A DNA stretch of 64,000 nt. Source: Oegoconia quadripuncta. Lineage: Eukaryota > Arthropoda > Insecta > Lepidoptera > Autostichidae. Positions 1 to 10,505 of this stretch are shown piece after piece. Every line of letters starts with the position of its first letter. The stretch's first letter is position 1. The notes under the pieces were generated by a model that was not told where the DNA came from, did no database searches, and saw nothing but the letters and a program-made list of their open reading frames with translations. The stretch covers positions 16,784,496 through 16,848,495 of the forward strand of contig OX438753.1 in assembly GCA_949316235.1 (NCBI GenBank), in the 5' to 3' direction. The translations under genes were made by a program, and so were the position numbers.

Positions 1-465
1 CATGTTGTGATCTCTTCCTGCCGAATGATCTTAAATCGTGACCCTCGGTAAATAAGTGCAGTTTCAAAATGTCCGCCTAGCTAGCTACAACCATCATAAC
101 TAAGTCGCCAGTATTTGCGCTACTAAATTAGTAATTTTGTATCAATATTAATGTTAAATAACATTGTTGTGCTCATGCTCTTCGATTGAGAGAAGCTAGT
201 CCCCAAATAAGTCCGAAGTAAATCACCCAAAGTCAAGCTTTAAAATGTTGTGCATTAAGCTACTCAGCTCCAGCTTAACATAATTCTATAGGCTGGATTA
301 TGGGTTTGGTTTTCAGCTGGATCCACTTTGGAATTCTAGCTTTCTTCTTACCTAAAGCTAACAAAAAGAAATAAGTATTATTATAAATTCGAGTATCATT
401 ATATATGATAGAAATATGCGATAGAAAAGTAGAAAGTTAGTTTTGATTTTTTTTTCTAATTTCAG
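1..465 (+). other. Intron sequence of ELO gene A with a decayed SINE
   Basis: This lies upstream of the splice acceptor of the gene A terminal exon and is read as its last intron. Positions about 60-240 resemble the body of the tRNA-derived SINE called family C below (CGCCTAGCTAGCTAC and later CTAGTCCCCAAATAAG), but the copy is heavily decayed. A pyrimidine-rich tract (445-463) precedes the AG at 464-465. No other gene is visible. Confidence 0.6.
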
Positions 466-768
466 CTGCAGTTCTGCATTGCATTCCTACATTCATCTCA
501 GCTGCTGTTCTACGACTGCGGCTACCCTCGCTGGTCCGTCGTTTTCACTCTTCCCAACTCCATCTTCTTCTACTACCTGTTTTATGACTTCTACTACAAG
601 GCCTACGGCAAACCTGGTGACAAAAAGAAGTTGAATGCAGAAGTCACTAAGAAACAGCTGGAAACCGACTCGAAACTGAATGGAGTTAAAAATGGACACC
701 ATAAGATTAGCAATGGAGTTGCTAATGGAGTCAGAAATGATACCAATGATGATAAGAAAGACATATAA
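466..768 (+). CDS. ELOVL-family fatty acid elongase (gene A), terminal exon
   Basis: This is the C-terminal 100 codons of an ELO-family elongase, the ER membrane enzyme that condenses malonyl-CoA with a long-chain acyl-CoA in the first step of each elongation cycle. The exon opens right after a good acceptor (TTTCTAATTTCAG) with LQFCIAFLHSSQLLF, the segment that follows the conserved TMxQL at the same phase-0 junction used by genes B and C. It continues with DCGYPRWSVVFTLPNSIFFYYLF, a last transmembrane helix, and the basic DFYYKAYGK segment. The tail is hydrophilic, with the repeated wording NGVKNG/NGVANGV, and ends KKDI, a canonical KKXX di-lysine ER-retrieval signal. The histidine-box exon and the earlier exons lie left of the window. 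The minus-strand ORF over the same bases is a shadow. The exact ELO subfamily cannot be told from one exon. Confidence 0.9.
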   Translation: MQFCIAFLHSSQLLFYDCGYPRWSVVFTLPNSIFFYYLFYDFYYKAYGKPGDKKKLNAEVTKKQLETDSKLNGVKNGHHKISNGVANGVRNDTNDDKKDI

Positions 769-929
769 ATAAACTGTTTGTATTGTTATGATCATGTCCG
801 GTTGTGTAAATATTAATTTTATAGAAGACGATATACTACGTATATTGGTCTAATTGACCAAGAAATACTGATGCAATAATAATATTCAACCATAAAAGTC
901 TAGTTAGTTCGATTGAAATTAATCATCAT
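769..929 (+). other. 3' flank of ELO gene A
   Basis: This is AT-rich sequence directly after the gene A stop. An AATAAA at 768-773 overlaps the stop codon, so it is probably too close to be the working polyadenylation signal. No other element is clear before the LINE fragment that begins near 930. Confidence 0.4.
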
Positions 930-1245
930 CATATCAACGACAGGACGCCCACTGCGGAATATAGACCCCATTGATTTCCCAGTTGGAAGCGGTCTGCGTC
1001 CAGCGAGTTTTCGCAACCTTCTTTAGGACCTTGTAAGTTGGCGCCATACGCTGCGTTTCACGGAGCGTGGTATCTACTCGGAAACTTTAATGCCCCACCA
1101 GCCATCAGTTCCTCGAGCTATGTGGCGTTCCCACTGCCACTCGTACTTACTAATCTGCAGGGCTATGTCGGTGACATTCGTTGTTCTACAGATTTCTTCA
1201 CTCCTGAATCGATCTCGTGCTGAAACTCCGAGCATCGCCCTTGAA
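930..1245 (-). pseudogene. RTE-like LINE reverse transcriptase, C-terminal fragment
   Basis: The minus strand reads NVTDIALQISKYEWQWERHI followed by ARGTDGWWG. This matches the C-terminal block of lepidopteran endonuclease-reverse-transcriptase LINEs, whose usual form is VTDIA..I..LKWQWAGHIARRTDGRWG. On the plus strand the fragment starts with the ATCATCATC tract typical of the 3' end of these elements and the remains of CACTGCTGGACATAGG. Several frames are broken, so it is a dead copy. The short plus-strand ORF at 1038-1223 is its antisense shadow. Confidence 0.75.
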
Positions 1246-2850
1246 CTTAATTAACGCTTCAATCGAATTTAAATGTCGTATGTTGAATTGTGATTAAAAT
1301 AAAAGATCGCAATAACAAACAGTCCTAGTTTTTACAAAATTTGTTTAAAATTTTGTGAAATCTCGGAGCTGTTTTATTACCAGTATGTCTTTTTGTATTA
1401 AAGAGACATACTGAAGTTATATTAACTGTGCTAAATTAAAGATAATGTTAATATTTTGAAAAGAATCGCTAATCGCTTTAAACCGTAGTAAAAATTTAGA
1501 ATTTAAGGAGAAATGGTAAAGAAAGCATATTATTTGGTTAGGTCATGTATCAATAAGTTATCGTGTGTATTTGGCACCTGGGGTGACTAAAGTGTGACTT
1601 TCAAAGGAACAAAAGGATTATTAATCTGTCTTATTACACAGTGAAAATATAGGTGCTTTGTTAGACAACAGATGTCTTTTAATTATTTAATATGAAATGT
1701 ATTTATGGTTAGCATAATTTGTTTTATTTTTAGATTTATTCCTAAATTTTTTACAACTTATTTCTATCAGTTGCATCTATTTTAATAATATATGTAAATA
1801 AATCATTAAAATAAGACATTAACTGTTAACGGTTACGCTCAATTAAAGTGATATTCAGAAGAATTTGTCTTTGGTACATGTAATAAGCGTATGAAAGACG
1901 TATCATGATTTAAAACAATTGTTACCAACTCCACGAATTGTCGTAAATACATCAAACATAGTATGTGATAATGATAGTCTGATAACACTTTCTGAATATC
2001 CATAGAGTCTTAAGTAAGATGGTTAGTAGATAGTGATAAACGTAGCAATTTTAATAAATACGTACTTCCAAAGCGGGACACAGGACTCTCTGCGCGTAAA
2101 TACTTATCTAAATTAAATTTTACATAATGTTACAAAATTATCTAGTTGTGCGCCCACACTATAACATTTAACATGCTATAAATTGTAATATTGTTATAAA
2201 ATAACTTGCAGATTATAATTCACGACATTTATGAAAATTTCATGTTAACACATGTTATAATGTAACTTGTTAAGTGTGAATGTTGTTATATAGCCTGTTA
2301 TGTGGATGCACATTGAGGTATTTGTGGAAATTTAGAGATTTGTGTAAAAATGTTGTTGATAAATAAGTGATATTTACCTACAGGATGTGGAGACAAAAAC
2401 ATGTTAGGTTAACTCGTATTATTGGACGACTGTGTTTCTAAGTCGAATGCTAACTTACATAATGTTTGTCTAAATTTGCTCAAATACTATATTATACGAC
2501 TTGTCAATTAATTGTTGAATTACTGTATTAACTTTTGTATTGTCTTCCAACTGATTCTCAAGCTATGGAAAAATATAATTTTTCTTCCAAGTTATGCGTT
2601 ATATTATTTTTTGGTGCGCTTTCTGTTTTACCTTATATACTATGAACACAGCTTATTTTAACGAGGCGTGTTCACGCTCTTTAAATGAGATTCATTCGCA
2701 GCCAGTAAACCTTTGAACATGTGCACAAATTGACTCACGCATTAGTATCGAAACGACGATACGGACTCACTGTGATTGCAGGTTTGTAGCTGTACAGAAT
2801 CTGTTTTGAGACCCCTCAATATTTTTATCTATAATTAGTACTATTTTGTA
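1246..2850. other. AT-rich intergenic DNA, nothing recognised
   Basis: This holds no ORF with family features, no splice-consistent exon and no clear repeat. It lies between the gene A 3' flank and the interspersed repeat that starts near 2925. Confidence 0.5.
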
Positions 2851-2924
2851 TTTATTCAAACGCGCGTAACACGGTACATATGAGCTTCACGCGCGCCTCC
2901 GTATCAATAAATACATAAATTGAA

Positions 2925-3125
2925 AATTTTAAACAAATCAAACGATTTTGATAAAACATTTTGATAAAATATTTTGATAAAACGCTTTCTAGTAAAAAAA
3001 AACGGCATTCAAGTCGGTTCGCCCATTTAAGAGCTACGGTTCCATATAGAGACACACAGACAAACACACAGCCACTTAGCAAACTTATTACACCCCTCCT
3101 TTTGCGTCGGGGTTTAAAAATGCAA
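2925..3125 (+). repeat. Interspersed repeat ending GCGTCGGGGTTTAAAAA
   Basis: This belongs to a recurrent family with the order CGATTTTGATAAAA, then AAGAGCTACGGTTCC, then a CACACA-rich stretch, then GCGTCGGGGTTTAAAA. Related copies lie near 9600-9825, 14530-14640 and 32465-32665, and weaker ones near 45340-45490 and 62255-62420. The two overlapping ORFs here are by-products of the repeat. I cannot assign a class. Confidence 0.65.
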
Positions 3126-3189
3126 CAATCTGCCTCTACGGCGCGGCGGCTGCACAGATATACCGCCATTGTGAATGTCTTTTAGGAAT

Positions 3190-3865
3190 TAGAAATGGAT
3201 TCTAGTCAATAATTGTTTCTAAAATCTAGATGGTACGGTTTCTGCCAAAGTTTGAGAATAAAGAGCGGTGTACTGTCTATTTGTTACTATTGTAACTAAA
3301 TTAATAGTTGACGTACGAACGTGTGGATACTCAACAGGTCACAGTGCCCGACTTACGTCATTACGTAGTTAGCTTGACGGTATTGCGTGATAAGTGTACC
3401 TTGCATGAACAACATAAGGTTAAACCAGACTGTGAAAATATCTAATGTAAGCAAACCCACCAAACAAATATCTTGGAAATAGCTCAGCCAGCCTTTGGCT
3501 GTGAACCAGCTTATAAACAGTTGTTTCAGAGAAACAAAACATAAATAGGCTTGAAACTACCGTCTTATGTAAGATCGCTCTCTATTGTTGGTAGTATTGT
3601 TCCGTTCCGACAGTTTGAGATAAAATATATGCAGACATAAAATCATGACTTTAATCCCAAATGGGATGGTTAAAGATATTCCAAACTAAAGCGCTTCTGT
3701 GTTTCAAACTTAGAACAACATCCATGGTCCAGCTTAAGAAATATACAGAAGTGAGACCGTCGCCGAATTCTATAGATGTTTTGTGTAGAAGGTCCTTTAG
3801 TCGCCATTTACGAAACCCACAGGAAGAGATGAGTTAGTTCTATTCTTAAGCTTGGACATATTCCG
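3190..3865. other. Intergenic DNA, nothing recognised
   Basis: I found no coding signature, RNA gene or repeat family with a second copy in the window. Confidence 0.45.
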
Positions 3866-3869
3866 GGTG

Positions 3870-4020
3870 AGCGTGCTTCCCAAGTGAACCCAAATATTTG
3901 GGTAAACTGGCTATCTTATCTCTGCTGTTTGGCGGCAGATTTAGATAAGATGATGGTAGCTAGCCAGGCGGATATTTAAAATTCCAATCAACCAAACCGA
4001 GTACTGTAAACCAACCAAAC
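3870..4020 (-). repeat. SINE family C fragment
   Basis: This is a truncated minus-strand copy of the tRNA-headed SINE defined by the full copies at 30862-31194 and 42256-42585. It shares CTGGCTATCTTATCT, TTTGGCGGCAGATTTAGATA and GCTAGCCAGGCGGA, and ends ACCGAGTACT. The tRNA-like head is missing. Confidence 0.75.
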
Positions 4021-4032
4021 CAAACGAATACA

Positions 4033-4295
4033 AATATTCATGGACATAAACAGCCCGTTCGCGTAACCAGGCTATTTCACAATTAATAATGAAATATTAT
4101 AATATAAAATAATAATTAAAAATTTTGTAATATAAAAACTTTTTTTTTAAAGAGCAACCTCTCGAGTTTCTTGCTTGTTCTTCTCAGGGGAAAATTGCCT
4201 TTTGAACAAGCAGTAGCTTAAAAAATGTAAAATCTGACTATTTTAAGTGTACCCTGTGTACCTACAAAATATAGCATTTTTTGATTTTGATTTTG
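4033..4295 (+). repeat. LINE 3' end (jockey/CR1-like family)
   Basis: This is nearly identical to 63200-63452 and related to 31960-32152. All share TTTCACAATTAATAATGAAA, TCTCGAGTTTCTTGCTTGTT, TTAAGTGTACCCTGTGTACC and a final run of TTTTGATTTTGA. In the two longer copies the end of a reverse-transcriptase ORF lies just upstream, so this is the 3' untranslated tail of a LINE, 5'-truncated here. Confidence 0.75.
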
Positions 4296-4599
4296 ACTAA
4301 ACATGGGCACATACAACTCTGATAACTCCGGGGATCGAACCCGCTAACTCCTATTCGTAAATCATATGCTTTTAAGTTGGGCATTACTTTTACTAACATA
4401 GTACTTATGTGAAGTCTGAAATAAAGAGTTTATTTGCGCTTATCATTACCATAGAGGAATAACACTCATTACTTAACTTATAGGGAATGCGACAGAGCCA
4501 CGAGTGCGTCAATAAGTAGTTTCAGGGATTACACGAATTCGATTTCACTCTTTTAACTGGTGACCCTAAATGTCAAACACACAGACGAGGTCAACATGG

Positions 4600-5940
4600 A
4601 CTCGACACAATAGAATTTTCAGTGTTATATGACGTCATAGAGACGTAAGCGTATTGTGATTGTTTTTCATGACTGTGGCCCGCTGGTTGCCCGTGACCGC
4701 AGCCATGTGCAGCGACAGTTGGGTAAAGAACGCATGGGGTAACTAAGCATATAGATGTAATAATATACAATAAGTAAGTAGGTGAAACATTTTATTTACA
4801 ATTTGAAACCTCACTGAATTTAATGTTAACTGAAAAGGAAACTAAGGATGAATGCAGGTCACTCCACACAGAGCTCCGAAATTGATTCATAAAACGGTTT
4901 CGATATTTGTTGGAGAATTCTTTGAAAATATAACTCGGAATATTTAAAAAAACTCCCGAACAATAATGGTACATCCAGGTATATAAAGCAACCGTGTTAA
5001 AAGTTAAACATGTCCAGTGCTATTTTATCAGTATTTCCAATGTGTCTATTTTTCTTTAATTTCTGTAGTATTCGTCAATTTCGAATTTCACCTGGGTTTA
5101 TCTTATTTAGTTCCACACTTATACTTATACACCACTAATTTCTCCATCATACATATTTGACTGTATTTTTATATTTGTGCAATAAAGGTCCACTTGAAAC
5201 GTTAAAAAATCTCTACACAATACAATTGTCAGTGTTATGTAACGACAGACAGACGTAAGACTATTGTGATTATAGTATATGAATGCAGGTCGGTGGCCGT
5301 GACTGCAACCCTGTGCAGCTTCGGTTTAACAAATACTTCCAATATGTCTAATTTAAAAAAATGTCTGTAGCATTTGTCAATTTCGAATTCCACCTGGGTA
5401 TATCTTATTACTTGAGTATAGAGCGTCGGTGACTCAGCGGTTAAGACACGGTCTCCCAATTTGAGTCCCAGGCAGGCCATGTACCAATGTGTTTTTAAAT
5501 GTGCATTTATACGACTACTCTTGAACGGTGAAGGAGAACATCGTGAGGAAGCCTGCATGCCTGAGAAATAAAAATTCAAAGGTATGTGAAATCCCCAACC
5601 CACATTGGGCCAGCGTGGTGGACTATGGCCCTTATTCCCTCATTTTACAAGGGAAGGCCTATATCCCTGCAGTGGGATGTTTACGGGCTGATGATGATAT
5701 CTTATTTAGTTTCACACTTATATTTATTCCCCACTCATTTCTCCTTCATACATATTTCACTGTGCATTTTTCCATGGGATGTTATAAAGATATCTACTTA
5801 ACTTATTGATCCACCTGAAACATTCAGAAATCTCTACACAATAGAAGTGTCAGTGTTATGTGACGCCAGACAGACGTAAGACTATTGTGTTTATAGTCAT
5901 GAATACAGGTCGGTGGCCGTGGCCGCAACCCTGTGCAGCT
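4600..5940. repeat. Tandem duplication of a ~320-bp unit, about 2.4 copies
   Basis: Three anchors with nearly the same sequence occur near 4606, 5213 and 5832 (ACACAATAGAA, TCAGTGTTATGTGACG, AGACGTAAGACTATTGTG). Between them are shared blocks such as GTCAATTTCGAATTCCACC and ATCTTATTTAGTTTCACAC. Without insertions the unit is about 320 bp. The first unit carries about 290 bp of extra sequence, and the second carries a SINE at 5410-5696. The third is cut off near 5940. No coding function is evident. Confidence 0.7.
5410..5696 (+). repeat. SINE insertion with 10-bp target duplication (family D)
   Basis: This begins near GTCGGTGACTCAGCGGTTAA and runs through CATCGTGAGGAAGCCTGCAT and CAGCGTGGTGGACTATGGCC to GCTGATGATGAT, the layout of a common lepidopteran tRNA-derived SINE. 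It is flanked by ATATCTTATT on both sides (5400-5409 and 5697-5706). The sister unit of the tandem repeat holds the uninterrupted empty site. A second copy is at 45655-45905. The two ORFs over it are not genes. Confidence 0.85.
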
Positions 5941-6117
5941 TCAATTTGGATCAAGACCCAGTAATATTATTTTTAGCCGGCATCCAAGGATGTTATCAAT
6001 TTGACTATGTGTATGTTTAAATTTTGCAATATTTCGCGACATCTCCTGGTATTTTCTCACACAAGTATATTTAATACTTACCAGAAAACTACGTCCACTG
6101 TAGTCTAAACAAACTTG

Positions 6118-6300
6118 CGAATTGGATGGAGAAGTGGATAGTGACCCTGTTAGCGAAACCAACGGTTGCGGGTTTGAATCCCGCGATGGGTTTTTTTTAG
6201 GTTATTTATCCATAAATACATTATTTTAATAATCTTCACTAAGACGCCTACGAAAACCTGTAAAGGTATGTGTGTAGTGCAAATGAATGGTACATGTTTG
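6118..6300 (+). repeat. tRNA-headed SINE (family B head) with a different body
   Basis: The head reads GTGGATAGTGACCCTGTTAG and then GGTTGCGGGTTTGAATCCCG, a tRNA-like B box. The body, GGTTATTTATCCATAAATAC through CCTGTAAAGGTATGTGTG, is shared with 52930-53220. A TAA microsatellite follows at about 6306-6330. Confidence 0.65.
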
Positions 6301-6485
6301 TGTGATAATAATAATAATAATAATAATAGAAAATTCCTCCAAATTGATGAGAACGGACAAACTGAATTACGATTTTAAAATAAATAGGATTATACCATTT
6401 ACTTGGTTAATGCCCGTAAATGGTATGATAATACCAGTTCATGCTGAGAAAAAGAAATTGAAAATAGAAATAATAATAATAATAA

Positions 6486-8205
6486 TCCGATTCGCAGAGG
6501 TATATTCCAAGGTGACAGCCTAAGTCCTCTTTGGTTTTTGCCTAGCTCTTAACCCACTGGCCTTGCTTTTAAACCAGACAGGATACGGATTCCTTATAAA
6601 AGGTCGAACTCAATTCAGACTTACCCACCTGTTATACATGGACGATATTAAGATCTACGCGGCCAATGCCAGAGAACTCAGAGGGCTGCTCCAGTGCACT
6701 GAGCAGTTCTGTAATGACATCAAAATGTCATTTGGGCTTGAGAAGTGCAAGACCCTTAGCGTCGAGAGAGCAAGATCATACCGTCGGAAGGGTACAACCT
6801 CCGTTCTGAAGGGGAGATCGACGCGATGGTTGAAGGTGACACCTACAAATATGGTCTGCTTCAGTCACTTCGAGCTGATCACAAAGATATCAGAACTCGA
6901 GTGACCAAAGAATATCATCGTCGGCTTGGTGCTATACTCAAAACAGGTCTAAATGGGAAAAAACCTTTTTAAAGCAATTAGTACCTTTGGTGTGCCGGTC
7001 CTAACTTATACTTTCGGGGTAGTCAAATGGCCCCAGACCGAGATTGAGAGTGTCGAAATAGCAACCCGTGTGATGCTGACCAAACACAGGGTTCACCACC
7101 CGAAGTCAGCGGTTGAGCGGGTTACCTTACCGAGAGCCGAAGGCGGCAGAGGCATGACCGATATAGGTAGGCTGTGTGCCAACCAAATAAAAGATCTACA
7201 AAAATATTTCTGTGCTCAGGATTCATCTCCCCTACACCAAGCGGTAGTGAGTGCAGACAACAAATTGATGCCACTTGATCTCCTTCACTTCAAAGACACC
7301 ACGCCAATGAATTCGGACGCAGTACCTATACATTAGGGCCAAATTAGATCAGTGGACCTCAAAGCCCCTCCATGGCCGTTTCGCCCATGAACTGAGCCAA
7401 CCGCATGTAGATCGAGAAGCATCTAACAGCTGGCTCAGTCGTGGAGATATATTTGCTGAAAGGAAGGGTTCATGCTCGCGATCCAAGACCTTCCCACAAG
7501 GAACTACTTAAAATACATCATTAAGGCGGAAGTGGAGGACGATAAGTGCCGGCGTTGCCATCAGGTCACGGAAACAATACAGCACATCACGGGTGCATGC
7601 CAGGCCCTCGCAAGCAGGGAATACACTGAGCGCCACAACGACGTAGCCAAGGTCGTTTATCAAGCCTTGGCGTTCAAACACGGCCTGTTCACCGAAACTG
7701 AGGTGCCGTACTGGCAGTACCAACACAAGTCAGTACTTGACAATGGCATGCACCAGTTGTATTGGGATAGATCCGTCCTGACCGACAGACCAATGCCATA
7801 CAATCGACCGGATATTGTACTGGTGGATAGGGCGAGAAGCACCACGTGGCTGCTAGACATCGGTATACCCAACACACACAACATCAAGGGGTATACCGAG
7901 GAAAAGCTGAAGAAATACGAGCAGCTTGCCGAGGAGATTCGGCAAGTCTGGCAGCAGAGGGAGGTAACGGTGGTGCCCCTCATTCTTTCCAGCACTGGTG
8001 TTATTCCAAAGGGTCTGTCGGAGGGTCTACTTAAGCTGGACCTTCCGACGACTCTGCGGAATAAGATGCAGAAAGCTGTTATTCTCCGCACAACAGCAAT
8101 CGTTCGGCGTCATCTAAACCTGTCATAGTAGGTTAGTGTGTTGCCGGATAGGCCCACACTACTGAAACACTCCCGTTCAAGGTGCTCTAAAAGAAAAGAA
8201 TAATA
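6486..8205 (+). pseudogene. RLE-type non-LTR retrotransposon remnant (R2/R4-like)
   Basis: This is a 5'-truncated, frameshifted retrotransposon ORF. In order: reverse-transcriptase motif B (RRGIFQGDSLSPLWF), the catalytic YMDD in LLYMDDIKIYA, FGLEKCKTL, and a thumb region with KHRVHHPKSAVERVTLPRAE. Next comes a zinc knuckle (CRRC, then H and C in ETIQHITGAC). The C-terminal PD-(D/E)XK-type endonuclease shows NRPDIVLVD, WLLDIGIPN and EEKLKKYEQLAEEI. The R2/R4 group of target-primed elements carries this architecture. Breaks lie near 6537 (poly-T), about 6800, 6956-6964 (poly-A) and 7470, so it is inactive. The last 218 codons (7472-8128) are uninterrupted. After the stop, about 75 bp end in AATAATAAATAATAAAT, where a SINE joins. 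The 5' boundary follows an AAT microsatellite. Clade assignment is by eye. Confidence 0.85.
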
Positions 8206-8211
8206 ATAAAT

Positions 8212-8414
8212 AATAAATATCTTTGTACATACACACAGCGCCATCTAGTTCCACAGTAAGCAACTATAGGCTTGAGTTGTAGATACCAGATGGTTGATAT
8301 ACTACATAAATACATTTTTTTTTGTAAACAAATACTTATTATAAATGAAAACACCCATAACTCGGGTACACATGTCCGTATTCATCACACAAACGTATGC
8401 CCCTAGCGGGATTC
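8212..8414 (-). repeat. SINE family A copy, truncated in the tRNA-like head
   Basis: The minus strand matches the full copy at 25686-25943: AGCGCCATCTAGTTCCACAG, ACCAGATGGTTGATATA, a poly-T/A block and GCGGGATTCGAAC. It stops inside the B box, where it is fused to an oppositely oriented SINE of family B at 8415. Confidence 0.85.
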
Positions 8415-8560
8415 GAACGGATGAATACGAACATTTATTCCCGAGTCATGGTTGTTTATATAAATATTTAAGTATGTTTATCCGTTATCTAGTATCCATA
8501 GTACAAGCGTTGCTTAGTTCGGGACTAGATGATTGGTGTAAGTGTCCGAAATAATTATAA
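8415..8560 (+). repeat. SINE family B body fused head to head with family A
   Basis: This plus-strand family B body runs GATGAATACGAACATTTATT, GGTTGTTTATATAAATATTT, CGTTATCTAGTATCCATAG, TGATTGGTGTAAGTGTCCG. Its own tRNA-like head is missing and the family A element abuts it in the opposite orientation. A 69-aa ORF spans the junction and is not a gene. Confidence 0.8.
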
Positions 8561-8597
8561 AAACATGTTTATAAAAAATATTAATCTTTCTTATTCT

Positions 8598-8710
8598 GTT
8601 TGAAAGGGCAAATGGCCAGTGTGGTCCCATATAAGTTTGGAGTAGATCTGAAGGACTCCAGAACGAAACTCTGCACCAATGACGCTGCAGCTCAAAGAGG
8701 CACTTATCTA
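8598..8710 (+). repeat. Fragment of the ACCGACTTCAAAAA-type repeat
   Basis: GTGGTCCCATATAAGTTTGG and AGTAGATCTGAAGGACTCC resemble the interior of a common lepidopteran repeat whose 5' ends are seen at 28182 and 47812. Only a short piece is present. Confidence 0.4.
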
Positions 8711-8770
8711 ATATGCCCTAGTTTTTCCTTACGGTAAAAAAAAACTTCCGGTATATTCATCAACGCTGAC

Positions 8771-9045
8771 ATTTTTTTTATGCACAATGGGTTAGCACTT
8801 TACCACAATCACAGCTGACGTTAAGTGAAGATGAGGCCGAAGGTGGAAGCGTACTGACCCGGAAACCCCATCTTATTTGGGGGACTGCCTATCTTATATC
8901 TGACAAACGGAACACAACAACGTTGTGAACATTGCTGTTTTGGCGGCAAATTTAAATAAGATGGTGGTATAGCTAGCCAGGCGGATATTTATAATGTCCT
9001 ACCAAATAAACCAAGTACTAAATAATGTAAACCACAGAGGCGATA
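8771..9045 (-). repeat. SINE family C copy lacking its B box
   Basis: This shares TGAAGATGAGGCCGAAGGTG, GGAAGCGTACTGACCCGGAA and AGCTAGCCAGGCGGATATTT with the full copies. After ACCAAGTACT it goes directly to GTAAACCACAGAGGCG, so the central part of the tRNA-like head is deleted. Confidence 0.8.
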
Positions 9046-9600
9046 AAAATCTGACAAAGCAACTAAGCCTTTTACGATGCCTACCCATTACCTGCGGAAT
9101 GCGATGCGAAGCGGGCATTCTTTGTTTGACGGCAAGAATGTATTTATATTAATCTTATTATAATAAATTACTGGAATCCTGACAACAGCCTAAATATGAC
9201 AAGTCCTGACCCTGGGCTGGGAATCGAATCCGGATTGGCTGGGGGCCGGATCACTGAAATTTGCTGGTGCGCAAAAAAGTGGTCACCGACGCAGAGTCAC
9301 TGAGTTTTTATATGAATTACAATATTCTATTATTTATATTTTTATTTTAAAGAATCTCATTTCAGCTTCTTTATTAAATTATAAGATTATTGTTAATGAT
9401 TATTAATGAGTTAAGTATAATGACATTGTAGAATTATAATAAATAAAGCATTCTTTTTTGCTTATGTAGGTATAAATCTAAAATCTAATAATAACGAATA
9501 TACTTAAATTGAAAATTTTGAAAACCCCCGCTGAGAAAACAAGTTATGTATTATCCAGATAAACCAGAACAATTGTGTTAAATTAGAAATTAAATGGCTT
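9046..9600. other. Intergenic DNA, nothing recognised
   Basis: This is mostly AT-rich. Only a short stretch (GGGAATCGAATCCGGATTGG at about 9217) looks like a tRNA-type B box, and it has no partner features. Confidence 0.4.
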
Positions 9601-9825
9601 AACCTATCCCCATTAGAAAACCCTCGAAATAATATAATATCAACGAAATACACCAAAAAAAACATGTTAAATCTTTAAAACGGCTTAATCGATTTTCATC
9701 TCCTCGTTTAATCTTTAACATTTAAAAACCACTTATTATTGAGACATGTAAGACTGGATACACACACATACACAACTCGGTCAAACACATACCTCCCACC
9801 CGTCGTTTTTCGTCGGGGTTTAAAA
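9600..9825 (+). repeat. Interspersed repeat ending CGTCGGGGTTTAAAA
   Basis: This is the same family as 2925-3125: CTTAATCGATTTTCATC, a CACACATACACA block, then TCGTCGGGGTTTAAAA at the end. It directly precedes the double palindrome at 9831-9878. Confidence 0.6.
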
Positions 9826-9830
9826 GCTAC

Positions 9831-9878
9831 TAAGGGATTGTGTGTCATGACACACAATCCCTTATGAGTCATGACTCA
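9831..9878. repeat. Two adjacent perfect palindromes (34 and 14 bp)
   Basis: Positions 9831-9864 form a perfect 34-bp palindrome (half-site TAAGGGATTGTGTGTCA). The next 14 bases, TGAGTCATGACTCA at 9865-9878, are a second perfect palindrome. There is no spacer within or between them. Confidence 0.9.
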
Positions 9879-9879
9879 T

Positions 9880-10450
9880 GAGCATAAAAATACTGTTATG
9901 CCAGTGTTAATAGTAGCGTTATTGGTGCTGAGCTCCCAAAGAAACTGCTACTGTGTCTACACAGACACACAACGCCGAGCACATTAAGTGATAATACCTA
10001 ATAATTTTCCTCTTTCTGTATACTGAGTCCCTTTTTATTCGACTGCCCCAGGGAGCAAGTCAATGTTTTGGGGTGTATCACCTATCCTTTCTTCAACTTA
10101 GAAAACCTGGCTATTTCCTCGGTTCCTTAGAACATTAGCTTTTTTCATTGGCACAACGCTTCGCGAGAGTACGCTCTTTCTGGACAAGGTTTTTTATGTA
10201 AAACAATTAAAATACTTTTTCTATTATTTAAGTATTCAGTACATTCCGTATAAATATTCTTTAATTGCAACAATTGATAGGTAATCTTAAAAAAAATAAT
10301 AAACACCACTGACCAAAACTTCAAGTTATATTAAAATTAAAATTTAATATTTAACTTTAATATTTTTCTATTTAATATAATAAAGTAATTATTTTAATTT
10401 AATTTATTTAAAAATTAAATTTAATAAAATTTATAAATAATTTAAATTAA
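9880..10450. other. AT-rich intergenic DNA
   Basis: I see no gene here. Around 10320-10450 is a very AT-rich, low-complexity stretch built from AATTTAAT-like words. Confidence 0.45.
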
Positions 10451-10505
10451 CTTAACATCAGGTGTGATTGAGGTCAAGTGCTAATCCGTTGTGCATAAAT
10501 AAAAA
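10451..10505 (+). repeat. SINE family C, 3' end only
   Basis: CTTAACATCAGGTGTGATTG and GAGGTCAAGTGCTAATCC followed by GTTGTGCATAAA are the 3' end of family C in plus orientation. The rest of the element is absent. Confidence 0.7.

Noticed and set aside
493..795. 100-codon minus-strand ORF
   Set aside because: It is the antisense of the gene A terminal exon, whose plus-strand translation is a clear elongase C-terminus.
7660..8091. 143-codon minus-strand ORF
   Set aside because: It is a shadow of the retrotransposon endonuclease domain on the plus strand, which carries recognisable motifs.
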